Below are positions 30,774 through 39,264 of a DNA stretch of 64,000 nt, piece by piece. The position numbers and the translations under genes are program-made. Origin of the DNA: Bradyrhizobium japonicum USDA 6 (GTDB taxonomy: Bacteria; Pseudomonadota; Alphaproteobacteria; Rhizobiales; Xanthobacteraceae). Numbering within the stretch: position 1 is the stretch's first letter; every line of letters begins with the position of its first letter. The DNA lies in the NCBI RefSeq assembly GCF_000284375.1, contig NC_017249.1, positions 8,611,001 through 8,675,000 on the forward strand, in the 5' to 3' direction. The notes under the pieces were generated by a model. It had not been told where the DNA came from. It was given only the letters and a program-made list of their open reading frames with translations, and ran no database searches.

Positions 30774-31283
30774 TTACCGCTCGAACGCGGCCTTCAGCGC
30801 GTTGAGCTGCGGCACCAGCGGATTGCCGATCGCCACGTATTCGACCGGCGGGGTGTGGATGGTGGTGTCGAGGCGGCGCACGCGGGTCTGAAGGCTCATC
30901 GAGCGATGGATCAGGTCCTGGAGCTGCGAGGGCAGCTTCTCGACGGTGTCGGACGGGCCGGGATCGGCGGCGGTGAGCTTGACCTTGGTCTTCTCGCGAT
31001 TGGCCTGGCTCAGCGTCATCTCGCCTTCCTTCACCGCGCGGTGCAGCAGCAGCCAGGAGGCAAGCTGCATCAGGCGGGTGGTCAGGCGCATGCTCTCGGT
31101 CGCATAGGTGAGGCTGACGGCGCGGTCGAGCGCCTTGGCCTCGGCGCGGCCGGCGCCATCGAGATAGGCGGCGGTCTCTTCCACCAGGTCCATGCCTTCA
31201 CGGAACAGGACGCTGAACGCCGCGGAATTGGTGAACCGCTCGCTGAGTTGAACGAGAGCACCCTCGGCTTGCAAACGTTCCAT
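30774..31283 (-). CDS. rcdA: DUF1465 protein, RcdA-type regulator of CtrA degradation
   Basis: A 169-residue all-helical protein of the DUF1465/RcdA family. In Caulobacter RcdA is an adaptor that helps ClpXP degrade the cell-cycle regulator CtrA. Family traits seen are FTNSAAFSVLFREGMDLVEE, the LTYATESMRLTTRLMQLASW core and VSLTYATES-like helices followed by a variable linker and MSLQTRVRRLD. Function here is inferred from the family. Confidence 0.85.
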   Translation of the reverse strand: MERLQAEGALVQLSERFTNSAAFSVLFREGMDLVEETAAYLDGAGRAEAKALDRAVSLTYATESMRLTTRLMQLASWLLLHRAVKEGEMTLSQANREKTKVKLTAADPGPSDTVEKLPSQLQDLIHRSMSLQTRVRRLDTTIHTPPVEYVAIGNPLVPQLNALKAAFER

Positions 31284-31441
31284 GGTTAACGCCCCTTACG
31301 CAACTGTCTGACTGTCCGGCTTTGGCGCCGGCTTATGATGAACAAATCATTGCGCGGGCGGGACGCGGAGTCCAGCGACAAGCGCGGATATGGTTTCCGC
31401 GCGTCTTTCCTCGGAATTCAACCGGAACGAGACCCAAAAAG

Positions 31442-31470
31442 AAAAAAAGAGCCGCCGGAGACCGGCGGCT
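31442..31470 (-). terminator. Minus-strand intrinsic terminator without an assigned gene
   Basis: AGCCGCCGG and CCGGCGGCT form a 9-bp stem with an AGA loop. On the minus strand the stem is followed by a run of seven T. It lies in a 316-base gap (31284-31599) that has no supported ORF. It could end the DUF1192 transcript or a small RNA starting near 31560. Confidence 0.75.
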
Positions 31471-31599
31471 TTGAAAGTTGATAACAGGGAGGCGTCAAAC
31501 AGAGTGGACAGGAGCCACTCGGTGTCCAAACGAGGACAGTTCCAGTCATAAACCCGAAAGCTTAATTGGAAGTAAACGAGCTAATTTTTAGAGAGTTCG

Positions 31600-32022
31600 T
31601 TAGCCATGTCGGTCACTGGCCGAGTGCGCTGCGGAACAAACTCTCCACTCGTCATTCCGGGGCGCGACGAAGTCGCGCTGCGCGCCGCCCCGGAATGACG
31701 AGACGCGAGATAGTTTTGCGCGAAGCATGGGTCCCGGCTCTGCGGAGCAGCGCCATAGCGCGTCGAAGACGCGCGTGAACGCGCTTTTGGCGCTGCACCA
31801 CGTCCGGGACCCGAGAGGTGAGCACCAGGCCCTACTTCTTGAAAAACTATCCGCCGCATCGCGCGAGGCGCGCTTCTTGGTGGCGGCTTCCTCGAGCCTT
31901 GCGATCTCGGTGTTGAGCAGCGCCACGCGCTCGGTCAGTTCCTCGACGGACAGGAGCGAGAGATCCTGTCCGATCTCATGGCTGACCTTCTTGCGCGGCT
32001 TGTCGTCGTCCTCGATGGCCAT
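31600..32022 (-). CDS. DUF1192 protein, reading frame extended by a probable one-base deletion
   Basis: Residues 1-58 match the small alphaproteobacterial DUF1192 family (MAIEDDDKPRKK, IGQDLSLLSVEELTERV, LLNTEIARLEEA, KRASRDAADSF). DUF1192 proteins normally end around residue 62. Here a run of five T gives SFSRSRAW, and the frame continues through a palindromic repeat to 31600. Adding one T to the run would give SFFKK followed by a TAG at 31832-31834. The last 80 or so residues are therefore almost certainly not part of the real protein. Function of the family is unknown. Confidence 0.75.
   Translation of the reverse strand: MAIEDDDKPRKKVSHEIGQDLSLLSVEELTERVALLNTEIARLEEAATKKRASRDAADSFSRSRAWCSPLGSRTWCSAKSAFTRVFDALWRCSAEPGPMLRAKLSRVSSFRGGAQRDFVAPRNDEWRVCSAAHSASDRHG
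31648..31700. repeat. Perfect palindromic repeat (CTCGTCATTCCGGGG type)
   Basis: CTCGTCATTCCGGGGC and GCCCCGGAATGACGAG are exact inverted arms. GCGCGACGAAGTCGCGC forms an inner hairpin. The element lies within the spurious extension of the DUF1192 frame. Confidence 0.75.
31726..31816. repeat. Dispersed palindromic repeat (GTCCCGG type)
   Basis: GGGTCCCGG at the left and GTCCGGGACCC at the right flank a centre with GCGCGTCGAAGACGCGC. It is the second repeat read through by the frameshifted DUF1192 frame. Confidence 0.65.
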
Positions 32023-32210
32023 GTGTCCTCCCGGGCAGTCCTGTCCTGAACGACGCCGATCTGGCGCTTTCCGAGCCGAAATGGTATCGCTTCTCCACAA
32101 GGAGAATTTGCAGTGACTTTCGCGAGCGCGCAACACCTGACGCGAATGCCCCGGCCCAACCGCAAGGAGGTTGACCGGACGGGATAAGCGCGCGTCCACG
32201 CGCGTGAGGC

Positions 32211-32260
32211 ATGAGCCGACCCCAAGCCCTTCCGATCATGCGGGAGGGCTTTTGATTTTT
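32211..32260 (+). promoter_or_regulatory. Terminator-like leader upstream of the MetRS paralog
   Basis: AAGCCCT (32224-32230) pairs with AGGGCTT (32245-32251), extended inside by CCG/CGG, and is followed by TTTTGATTTTT. No plus-strand gene lies upstream, so the hairpin is probably within the 5' leader of the synthetase gene and could be an attenuator. A 14-codon frame, ATG at 32211 to TGA at 32255, overlaps it and includes one internal Met codon. A second hairpin, CGCGCGT-CC-ACGCGCG, precedes it. Regulation is inference. Confidence 0.5.
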
Positions 32261-32297
32261 CGTCGGTCGGCATCACCAAACGCGAAAGACCGCAGTC

Positions 32298-33977
32298 ATG
32301 ACCAAAATTCTGATCACCAGCGCCCTTCCCTACGTGAACGGCGTCAAGCATCTCGGCAATCTCATAGGCTCGCTCCTCCCCGCCGATGTCCATGCCCGCT
32401 TCAGGCGGCAGATCGGCGACGACGTGCTCTTCATCTGCGCCACCGACGAGCACGGCACGCCGGCTGAGCTCGGCGCCGTTCGCGCCGGACAGGATGTCCG
32501 CACTTTCTGCGACGCGCAGCACGCAATCCAGGCCGACATCTACCGCCGGTTCGGCCTTTCCTTCGACCATTTCGGGCGAACCAGTTCGCCACAGAACAGC
32601 GCTCTGACGCAGCACTTCTATCGCAGGCTCGACGATGCCGGATTGATCGAGGAACGTAAGTTGCCGCAGGTCTGGTCACCCACGGACGGCCGCTTCCTGC
32701 CGGACCGCTACGTGCTCGGCACCTGCCCGCATTGTGGCGACCCGTCCGCGCGCGGTGATCAATGTGACCAGTGTGGCGTGCTGCTCGATCCGCCCGAACT
32801 GATCGACCCGCGATCCGCGCTGTCGGGCGACCGCGCGCTGGAGGTCCGCGAAAGCCGCCATCTGTTCCTGCGCCAGTCGCAGTTGGTCGGGGCGTTGAGC
32901 GCGTGGATCGACAGCCGCTCCGGCTGGCCCTCCTTCGTGGTATCGACCGCGAAAGGCTGGCTGACAGCCGAGCTGCGCGATCGCTGCATCACGCGCGATC
33001 TGGCCTGGGGCATCCCGGTTCCACGACAGGGATTCGCCGACAAGGTCTTCTATGTCTGGTTCGACGCGCCGATCGGTTACATCGCCGCCACCCAGGAATG
33101 GGCCGCCGCCGCGCCGGGCCGCGACTGGCGAAAATGGTGGTGGCAGGCCGATGACGTCCGCTACGTCCAGTTCCTCGGCAAGGACAACATCCCATTCCAC
33201 ACCGTGAGCTTCCCGGCGACGCTGATCGGCTCGAACGAGCCCTGGAAGAGCGTGGACGTGATCAAGGGATTCCACTGGCTCAATTACGAGGGCGGCAAGT
33301 TCTCGACCAGCCGCAATCGGGGCATCTTTACCGACCAGGCCCTGGAGGAATTGCCCGCCGATCTCTGGCGCTGGTGGCTGATCGCCAACGCGCCCGAAAG
33401 CGCCGACACCGATTTCAACGTTGCCAGGTTCGTCGCCGACGTGAACAAGGATCTCGCCGACATCTTCGGCAACCTCGTCAATCGCATTGTCAGCTTCGCC
33501 CATCGGGCCTTCGACGGCCGGATTCCGGAAGGCGGCGCTCCTGACGAGGCCGAGCACCTGCTCGCACGGGAACTGGAGCAGCGCATCGCGACGCTGCGAC
33601 GCCATCACGAGGCGCTCGAGTTTCGTGCAGCGGCCGCCGCGACGCGTGCGATCTGGGATGTAGCGAACGCGTACCTGCAGCATGCCGCGCCGTGGACAGC
33701 CATCAAGTCCGATCGGCTTCGCGCGGCGATCGTGACGCGAACAGCCCTCAATCTGGTCCGCGCCTGCGCCGTGCTGGCGTGGAGCATCGTGCCCAGCCTG
33801 TCGGAAAATGTGCTGCACGCCTTCGGCGGCGAAGATGCCGCGCCACGCTGGCCCCGCGGCCCAATCGCGGACCTGCTCGACGGCGGCGCCGGCACAGCGA
33901 TCGCGCCGATCGGTCCACTGGTCGAAAGAATCTCTCCCGAAAGAGCAGGCCATCTGGCGGCGCGGTTCGGGCCTTAA
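32298..33977 (+). CDS. Methionyl-tRNA synthetase, accessory type
   Basis: A 559-residue class I aminoacyl-tRNA synthetase. The HIGH-type motif is KHLGN (about 17-21), followed by CATDEHGTPAE. The zinc knuckles are CPHCGDPSARGDQCDQC (about 143-159). The KMSKS-type motif is KFSTSRN (about 334). An anticodon-binding helical domain follows, and no C-terminal dimerisation domain is present. It resembles the longer zinc-containing MetRS branch rather than the MetRS I expect as the main alphaproteobacterial enzyme, so this may be a second copy. A main metG would lie outside the window. Confidence 0.88.
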   Translation: MTKILITSALPYVNGVKHLGNLIGSLLPADVHARFRRQIGDDVLFICATDEHGTPAELGAVRAGQDVRTFCDAQHAIQADIYRRFGLSFDHFGRTSSPQNSALTQHFYRRLDDAGLIEERKLPQVWSPTDGRFLPDRYVLGTCPHCGDPSARGDQCDQCGVLLDPPELIDPRSALSGDRALEVRESRHLFLRQSQLVGALSAWIDSRSGWPSFVVSTAKGWLTAELRDRCITRDLAWGIPVPRQGFADKVFYVWFDAPIGYIAATQEWAAAAPGRDWRKWWWQADDVRYVQFLGKDNIPFHTVSFPATLIGSNEPWKSVDVIKGFHWLNYEGGKFSTSRNRGIFTDQALEELPADLWRWWLIANAPESADTDFNVARFVADVNKDLADIFGNLVNRIVSFAHRAFDGRIPEGGAPDEAEHLLARELEQRIATLRRHHEALEFRAAAAATRAIWDVANAYLQHAAPWTAIKSDRLRAAIVTRTALNLVRACAVLAWSIVPSLSENVLHAFGGEDAAPRWPRGPIADLLDGGAGTAIAPIGPLVERISPERAGHLAARFGP

Positions 33978-34044
33978 TGTCGTTTCACTTCGGCGGAAAA
34001 AGGCGATATGCCATCCGCCGAATTCATTCATCCAAGGACACATC

Positions 34045-35043
34045 ATGGACAAGCTGCCCGCGCAAATGACCGTGGTCGCCATCTCCAAGCCCGGCGGACC
34101 GGAGGTGCTGGTGCCGGAACAACGTGCCGTTCCGCAGCCCGGTCCCGACGAGATCCTGGTCAAGGTGCAGGCCGCGGGCGTCAACCGGCCCGACGTGGCG
34201 CAGCGCTCCGGCGCCTATCCGCCGCCGCCCGGCGCCAGCGATCTGCCGGGGCTCGAGATCGCCGGCGAGGTGGTGGCGGTCGGCAGCAAAGCCAAACGCC
34301 ACAAGATCGGCGACAAGGTGATGTCGCTGGTCGCCGGCGGCGGCTATGCGCAGTACTGCATCGCGCAGGACGCCCAGGCGATGAGCGTGCCGCCGGCACT
34401 GTCGATCAAGGAGGCCGGCGCGCTGCCGGAAACCCTGATGACGGTCTGGCACAACGTGTTCGAGCGCGGCGGGCTGAAGGCCGGCGAGACACTGCTGATC
34501 CATGGCGGCTCCTCCGGCATCGGCACCATGGCGATCCAGCTTGCGAAAGCCTTCGGTGCGAAGGTGTTCGTCACCGTGGGATCGCAGGACAAGATCGATG
34601 CCTGCCTCAAGCTCGGGGCCGACCGCGCCATCAACTACAAGACCGAGGACTTCGTCGCCGTGGTCAAGGCGGAGACCAACAATACCGGCGCCAACCTGAT
34701 CCTCGACATGGTCGCCGGCGAGTATGTCGACCGCAACTATGATGCCGCGGCGGTCGACGGCCGCATCGTGCAGATCGCAACCCTCAACGGCCCCAAGGTC
34801 AGCGTCAACATCGCCAAGGTAATGGTGAAGCGCCTGACCCATACCGGCTCGACGCTGCGCCCCCGTAGTAATGCGGACAAGGCGGCCATGGTGGCCGCAA
34901 TCGAGGCGAAAGTGATGCCGCTGTTGCGCGAAGGCCGCGTCAAGCCGCTGATGGACAGCAGTTTCCCGCTGGAAAAGGCATCCGACGCGCACCGGCGCAT
35001 GGAGACCTCGGCACATATTGGCAAAATTGTGTTGGAGGTCTAG
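34045..35043 (+). CDS. NAD(P)H-quinone oxidoreductase (zeta-crystallin type)
   Basis: A 332-residue MDR-superfamily reductase without catalytic zinc ligands, of the PIG3/quinone oxidoreductase type. Seen are VQAAGVNRPDVAQRSGAYPP, LPGLEIAGEVVAVG, the nucleotide loop IHGGSSGIGTMAIQLAKA and INYKTEDF. ATG at 34045 follows AAGGA. The frame is open from 33808, inside the synthetase gene, and that part is a shadow. Confidence 0.9.
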   Translation: MDKLPAQMTVVAISKPGGPEVLVPEQRAVPQPGPDEILVKVQAAGVNRPDVAQRSGAYPPPPGASDLPGLEIAGEVVAVGSKAKRHKIGDKVMSLVAGGGYAQYCIAQDAQAMSVPPALSIKEAGALPETLMTVWHNVFERGGLKAGETLLIHGGSSGIGTMAIQLAKAFGAKVFVTVGSQDKIDACLKLGADRAINYKTEDFVAVVKAETNNTGANLILDMVAGEYVDRNYDAAAVDGRIVQIATLNGPKVSVNIAKVMVKRLTHTGSTLRPRSNADKAAMVAAIEAKVMPLLREGRVKPLMDSSFPLEKASDAHRRMETSAHIGKIVLEV

Positions 35044-35197
35044 GCCAACGGCCCATCAGGCAAGGCGGAAACCCTTTGATTTTCCTCGCTTTCGTGGCAT
35101 CTATCGCGACGCGCCGAACCATCTTGTTCCGTTCGGAAAACGCCTTGCACTGACCACCTTGCACTGAAGAGTTTGCGTCGAACGCGGAGAACCGACC

Positions 35198-38074
35198 TTG
35201 CGTCTGATCAGGTGCCTCGCGCCCATAGCGCTGGGCCTCATGATTCTCGTCGGCGCGTCCCCGGCGCGCGCCCTGGATGCCGTCAGCGTCCGCGGCGACG
35301 CGCCCGCGATCGACCTCACCGGCGTGCTCGAGCATCAGCGCAGTGACGCCGACCGCATCCAGGTCTCCACTGCGCCCGGCACCGACGGCATCGTCCGCCG
35401 CATCGAGGTGCGCGCCCGCGAGGGCGGCCAGAACTGGGTGGTGTTCGCGCTCGCCAACAACACCGACGACCAGCTCGACCGCCTGATCGTCGCCCCGCAT
35501 TACCGCATCGTCTCGTCGGGCCTGCTCTGGCCCGACCTCGGGCTGTCGCGCATCGCGACCATCACGCCGTCGATCGGCGACCGCCCGGAGCGCCAGGAGA
35601 GCGCGACGGCCGACGTGTTCCGCATCACGCTCGATCCCGGCGCCGTCGTCACCTTTGTCGCGGAGTTGCGCACCGACAAGCTGCCGCAGCTCTATCTGTG
35701 GGAGCCCGAGTCCTACAAGGACAAGGTCAACTCCTTCACGCTCTACCAGGGCATCGTGATCGGCATCTCCGGGCTTTTGGCGCTCGTTCTCACCATCCTG
35801 TTCGTGGTGAAGGGCAGCATCATGTTCCCGGCCGCCGCGGCGCTGGCGTGGGCGGTGCTGGTCTATATCGGCGTCGATTTCGGCTTCTGGGGCAAGGTGC
35901 TCGACATGTCGAACAACGCCGAGCGCATCTGGCGCGCGGCGGGCGAAGCGATTTTGGCAGCGACGCTGCTGGTGTTCCTGTTCGCCTATCTCAACCTCAG
36001 TCGATGGCACGTGCGCTATTCGCACATCACCGTCGGCTGGCTCGCATTCCTTGGCTCCCTGGTCGCGCTGGCCCTGTTCGATCCGGCCGTGGCGTCCGGC
36101 ATCGCGCGCATCTCGCTGGTGCTGATCGCTTTCGCGGGCTTCGCGCTGATCGTCTATCTCTCGACCCACGGCTTCGACCGCGCGGTGCTGCTGATCCCGA
36201 CCTGGTTCCTGCTGGTGGTCTGGGTGGTCGCGGCCGGCATGACGGTCGCGGGCTCCGTCACCAACGACATCGTCGGCCCGGCGCTGCTCGGCGGCCTCGT
36301 GCTGATCGTGATGCTGATCGGCTTCACGGTGATGCAGCACGCCTTTGCCGGCGGCGGCGCCAGCACCGGCGTCGTCTCCGACATCGAGCGGCGAGCGCTG
36401 GCGCTGGCCGGCTCCGGCGATCTGATCTGGGACTGGGACGTCTCCGCCGACAAGGTGTTCACCAGCCCCGAGACCGAAGCCCTGCTCGGCCTCAAGCGCG
36501 GCACGCTGGAAGGCCCGGCGGCGTCGTGGCTCGAGGTGCTGCATCCGCTCGACCAGGACCGGTTCCGCGCCGCGCTCGACAGCGTGCTCGACCAGCGCCG
36601 CGGCCGCCTGGTCCAGGATTTCCGGCTGCGCACGCCGGACGGTCATTTCATGTGGTTCGCGCTGAAGGCGCGCCCGGTAGTCGGCTCGGACGGCGAGGTC
36701 TCGCGCGTCGTCGGCACGCTCACCGACGTCACCGAGCTGCGCAACGCCGAGGAGCGCCTGCTGCACGATTCCGTGCATGACAACCTCACCGGCCTGCCCA
36801 ACCGCAAACTGTTCATGGACCGGCTCGGCGCGGTCGCGCATTTCGCCAAGACCATGCCGACGCTGCGGCCGACGCTGATGGTGATCGACCTCGACCGCTT
36901 CAAGCAGGTCAACGATTCCGTCGGCATCGCGGTCGGCGACTCGATCCTGCTGACGCTGGCCCGCCGCCTCACCCGCATCCTGAAGCCGCAGGACACGCTG
37001 GCGCGGCTTGCCGGCGACCAGTTCGGCCTGATCCTGCTCTCGGAGCAGGACCCCGCCCGCATCACCGCCTTCGCCGAGACCATCCGCAAGACCATCCGCG
37101 CCCCGATCGCCTTCAACGACCGCGAGATTTTTCTCACCGCCTCGATCGGGCTCGCGCTCTCCGATCCGCAGACCCAGTTGACGGACGAGATCATCAAGGA
37201 CGCCGAGCTTGCGATGTATCATTCCAAGCGGATCGGCGGGGACCGCATCGACGTCTACAAGCCGGCGATGCGCGCGCGAAAGACCGACCGCCTGACGCTG
37301 GAGAGCGAGCTGCGCCGCGCCATCGAGCGGCAGGAGCTCACGATCCTGTACCAGCCGATCGTGCGGCTGGAGGATCGTTCGATCGCCGGCTTCGAGGCGC
37401 TGGTGCGCTGGGATCATCCGAAGCTCGGACGCATGGCGCCGTCGGAATTCATCAGCATCGCGGAAGAGACCGGCCTGATCGTCGACCTCGGCATGTTCGT
37501 GCTCGACCAGACCGCAAAGCAGCTTTCGGTGTGGCAACGCGCGATGCGCTCGCGCGAGCCGATCTTCGCCTCCGTCAACGTCTCCTCGCGGCAATTGCTG
37601 CGCCACGATCTGATCCACGACATCCGCACCGTGCTGTCGCGCTCCTCGGTGGCGCGCGGCACGCTGAAGCTGGAATTGACGGAATCGCTGGTGATGGAGA
37701 ACCCGGAGCACGCAGCCCAGATGCTGACGCGCATCCGCGAGCTCGGCACCGGGCTGTCGCTCGACGATTTCGGCACCGGCCATTCCTCGCTGGCCTATCT
37801 CCAGCGCTTCCCGTTCGACACCATCAAGATCGACCAGTCCTTCGTGCGCACCACCAACCGCGGCACCCGTCCGGTGATCCTGAAGTCGATCATCGCGCTC
37901 GCGCATGATCTCGGCATGGACGTGGTCGCGGAAGGCGCCGAGACCGATTCCGACGCGGTCGAGCTCTACCAGATGGGCTGCGAATACGCGCAGGGCTTCG
38001 CCTTTGGCGAGCCGATGGACGCGGACGCGGCGATGCGCCTGCTCACGGAAGTGCGGCTGGAAGCGGCGAGCTAA
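35198..38074 (+). CDS. Membrane cyclic-di-GMP protein: sensor, PAS, degenerate GGDEF and EAL
   Basis: A 958-residue protein with a signal peptide (1-25, ending PARA), a periplasmic domain (26-180) and seven or eight membrane helices (about 185-390). A PAS domain (about 405-520), a GGDEF domain (about 530-690) and an EAL domain (about 705-950) follow. The GGDEF signature is AGDQF, so cyclase activity is doubtful. The EAL domain keeps EALVRWDHP, the ELTESLVMEN glutamate, DDFGTGHSSL and VAEGAET, so phosphodiesterase activity is likely. The start is TTG at 35198 with GGAGA upstream, chosen because it opens the signal peptide. Confidence 0.9.
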   Translation: MRLIRCLAPIALGLMILVGASPARALDAVSVRGDAPAIDLTGVLEHQRSDADRIQVSTAPGTDGIVRRIEVRAREGGQNWVVFALANNTDDQLDRLIVAPHYRIVSSGLLWPDLGLSRIATITPSIGDRPERQESATADVFRITLDPGAVVTFVAELRTDKLPQLYLWEPESYKDKVNSFTLYQGIVIGISGLLALVLTILFVVKGSIMFPAAAALAWAVLVYIGVDFGFWGKVLDMSNNAERIWRAAGEAILAATLLVFLFAYLNLSRWHVRYSHITVGWLAFLGSLVALALFDPAVASGIARISLVLIAFAGFALIVYLSTHGFDRAVLLIPTWFLLVVWVVAAGMTVAGSVTNDIVGPALLGGLVLIVMLIGFTVMQHAFAGGGASTGVVSDIERRALALAGSGDLIWDWDVSADKVFTSPETEALLGLKRGTLEGPAASWLEVLHPLDQDRFRAALDSVLDQRRGRLVQDFRLRTPDGHFMWFALKARPVVGSDGEVSRVVGTLTDVTELRNAEERLLHDSVHDNLTGLPNRKLFMDRLGAVAHFAKTMPTLRPTLMVIDLDRFKQVNDSVGIAVGDSILLTLARRLTRILKPQDTLARLAGDQFGLILLSEQDPARITAFAETIRKTIRAPIAFNDREIFLTASIGLALSDPQTQLTDEIIKDAELAMYHSKRIGGDRIDVYKPAMRARKTDRLTLESELRRAIERQELTILYQPIVRLEDRSIAGFEALVRWDHPKLGRMAPSEFISIAEETGLIVDLGMFVLDQTAKQLSVWQRAMRSREPIFASVNVSSRQLLRHDLIHDIRTVLSRSSVARGTLKLELTESLVMENPEHAAQMLTRIRELGTGLSLDDFGTGHSSLAYLQRFPFDTIKIDQSFVRTTNRGTRPVILKSIIALAHDLGMDVVAEGAETDSDAVELYQMGCEYAQGFAFGEPMDADAAMRLLTEVRLEAAS

Positions 38075-38232
38075 CGCTAATCGTCTTCCGCTCTCCTCCC
38101 GGAAAGGGTCGCTCGCAAAGTGAGCGGGGTGCCGCACCGGTGCGCTGATGCCGGGCTTGATCCAGATCAATGGGCCCTGCTCGACCGTTCTCAGGATGAG
38201 CAGACCACGCGCGTCTTTCTCAGGAGTCACGG

Positions 38233-38490
38233 ATGAGCCGACACCTTTTCTACGCGATCACCCTCATCGGCACTGGAGTGTTCCTCGCCTCATCGGCCGA
38301 AGCAGTGACAGCCGCACGATGCGAGGATCGAGGCGCAAATTGCCTCGGCACATGTGCCAACTACACCGGCGGGGCCGGTGACGTTCGAGGACGCCAGAAC
38401 ACATGCGTCCGCACCTGCGACCGGCAGACGGCCAGCTGCCTGATACGAGCCCATGCCGCTGACGAACGCTGGCCCGGTAATCGCCAATGA
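38233..38490 (+). CDS. Small secreted cysteine-rich protein
   Basis: An 85-residue protein with a signal peptide (MSRHLFYAITLIGTGVFLAS, cleaved near AEA) and a mature region with six cysteines (CEDRGANCLGTC, CVRTCDRQTASC). This pattern suggests disulfides in the periplasm or outside. AGGAG lies 8 bases before the ATG. No family recognised. Confidence 0.65.
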   Translation: MSRHLFYAITLIGTGVFLASSAEAVTAARCEDRGANCLGTCANYTGGAGDVRGRQNTCVRTCDRQTASCLIRAHAADERWPGNRQ

Positions 38491-38504
38491 AGGCCGTGGT
38501 TCTG

Positions 38505-38569
38505 CACTTGGGCTAAACATTTGGGTTAAGCACTTGCGCTAAACACTTGGGCTAAACACTTGGGCTGAC
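38505..38569. repeat. 13-bp tandem repeat, five copies
   Basis: The unit is CACTTGGGCTAAA. Copies start at 38505, 38518, 38531, 38544 and 38557. Copies 1 and 4 are identical, and the others differ at one to three positions. It is intergenic, between two convergent small genes. Confidence 0.85.
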
Positions 38570-38609
38570 GCCCCCGTCTCGCGCTTGCGGCGCAGCGCGT
38601 CCAGCTGGC

Positions 38610-38858
38610 CTACCCTGGCTTGCGTCGTAGCCCCGCGACCAAACAGAACCCTACCAGCAGCGAGATCGCGGCGAGGCTGCCCCAGACCAAACCGGCCTGT
38701 TCGAGATGGACATCCTGCGAGATCGGGTCGTAGCAGCGGCCGAGCTCGTTGAAGCAGTCGCGCCAGCGCCAGTAGCGGGCCTCGAAGGCGAGCGCGAACA
38801 GCACGCCTGTTGCAATCAGGGCTGCGCCAAAAATCCCCCTTAGCCAGCGCAGAATCAT
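38610..38858 (-). CDS. Small membrane protein, two helices
   Basis: An 82-residue protein with two membrane helices (about 7-25 and 57-76) and a short periplasmic or cytoplasmic loop carrying two cysteines (RDCFNELGRCYDP). No family recognised. It follows the DUF7662-type gene by 11 bases on the same strand, so they may be cotranscribed. Confidence 0.6.
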   Translation of the reverse strand: MILRWLRGIFGAALIATGVLFALAFEARYWRWRDCFNELGRCYDPISQDVHLEQAGLVWGSLAAISLLVGFCLVAGLRRKPG

Positions 38859-38869
38859 GCGGCGTCAGC

Positions 38870-39127
38870 TCACCTGCGCTGCTTCTTCCTGGTGAACCGC
38901 ACGCTCTGGCCGTCCGGCATCCGCGTCGCGACGAATCCCGCGGCGAGGCAGGCTTCGCGCTGGGGCATCTGGATGTCGGGGCTGCGGAGGCTGTCCCACC
39001 ACGAGGCGCGATTCGCCGCACGCGGCAGGGCCGCGCCGATGATCTCCTCGATCTGCTCGAAGCTCAGCACGAATTCCGTTTGCTTCTGCCGCATCAGATA
39101 ATCCCGCAGCGCGTCGTAATCGTTCAC
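38870..39127 (-). CDS. Small DUF7662-like protein
   Basis: An 85-residue protein (YDALRDYLMRQ, FVLSFEQIEEIIGAALPRAA, RASWWDSL, AWxxAGF-like CLAAGFVATRMPDGQSVRF). It resembles the small DUF7662 proteins, whose role is unknown. It starts with GTG at 39127, 6 bases after GAGGA. A longer frame from 39181 has no recognisable content. Confidence 0.65.
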   Translation of the reverse strand: MNDYDALRDYLMRQKQTEFVLSFEQIEEIIGAALPRAANRASWWDSLRSPDIQMPQREACLAAGFVATRMPDGQSVRFTRKKQRR

Positions 39128-39264
39128 AATCGTCCTCTCGTCCCAGCTCCGCTGCCCAAAAGCGATGCTTGCGGAAACCAATTCTTAACTCATTGCGGTC
39201 GCGCCGTCCCGGCTTAAACACTACGCAAGATTTCGGGCGCATCCACTAGTGTCGGGAGCAATCG

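Noticed and set aside
31347..31529. A 60-residue minus-strand ORF upstream of rcdA
   Set aside because: It contains the strong minus-strand terminator in its middle, so it is unlikely to be translated in full.
34940..38230. A 1096-residue minus-strand open frame
   Set aside because: It is the antisense shadow of the GC-rich EAL-domain gene and is full of Arg/Asp/His-rich low-complexity sequence without domains.
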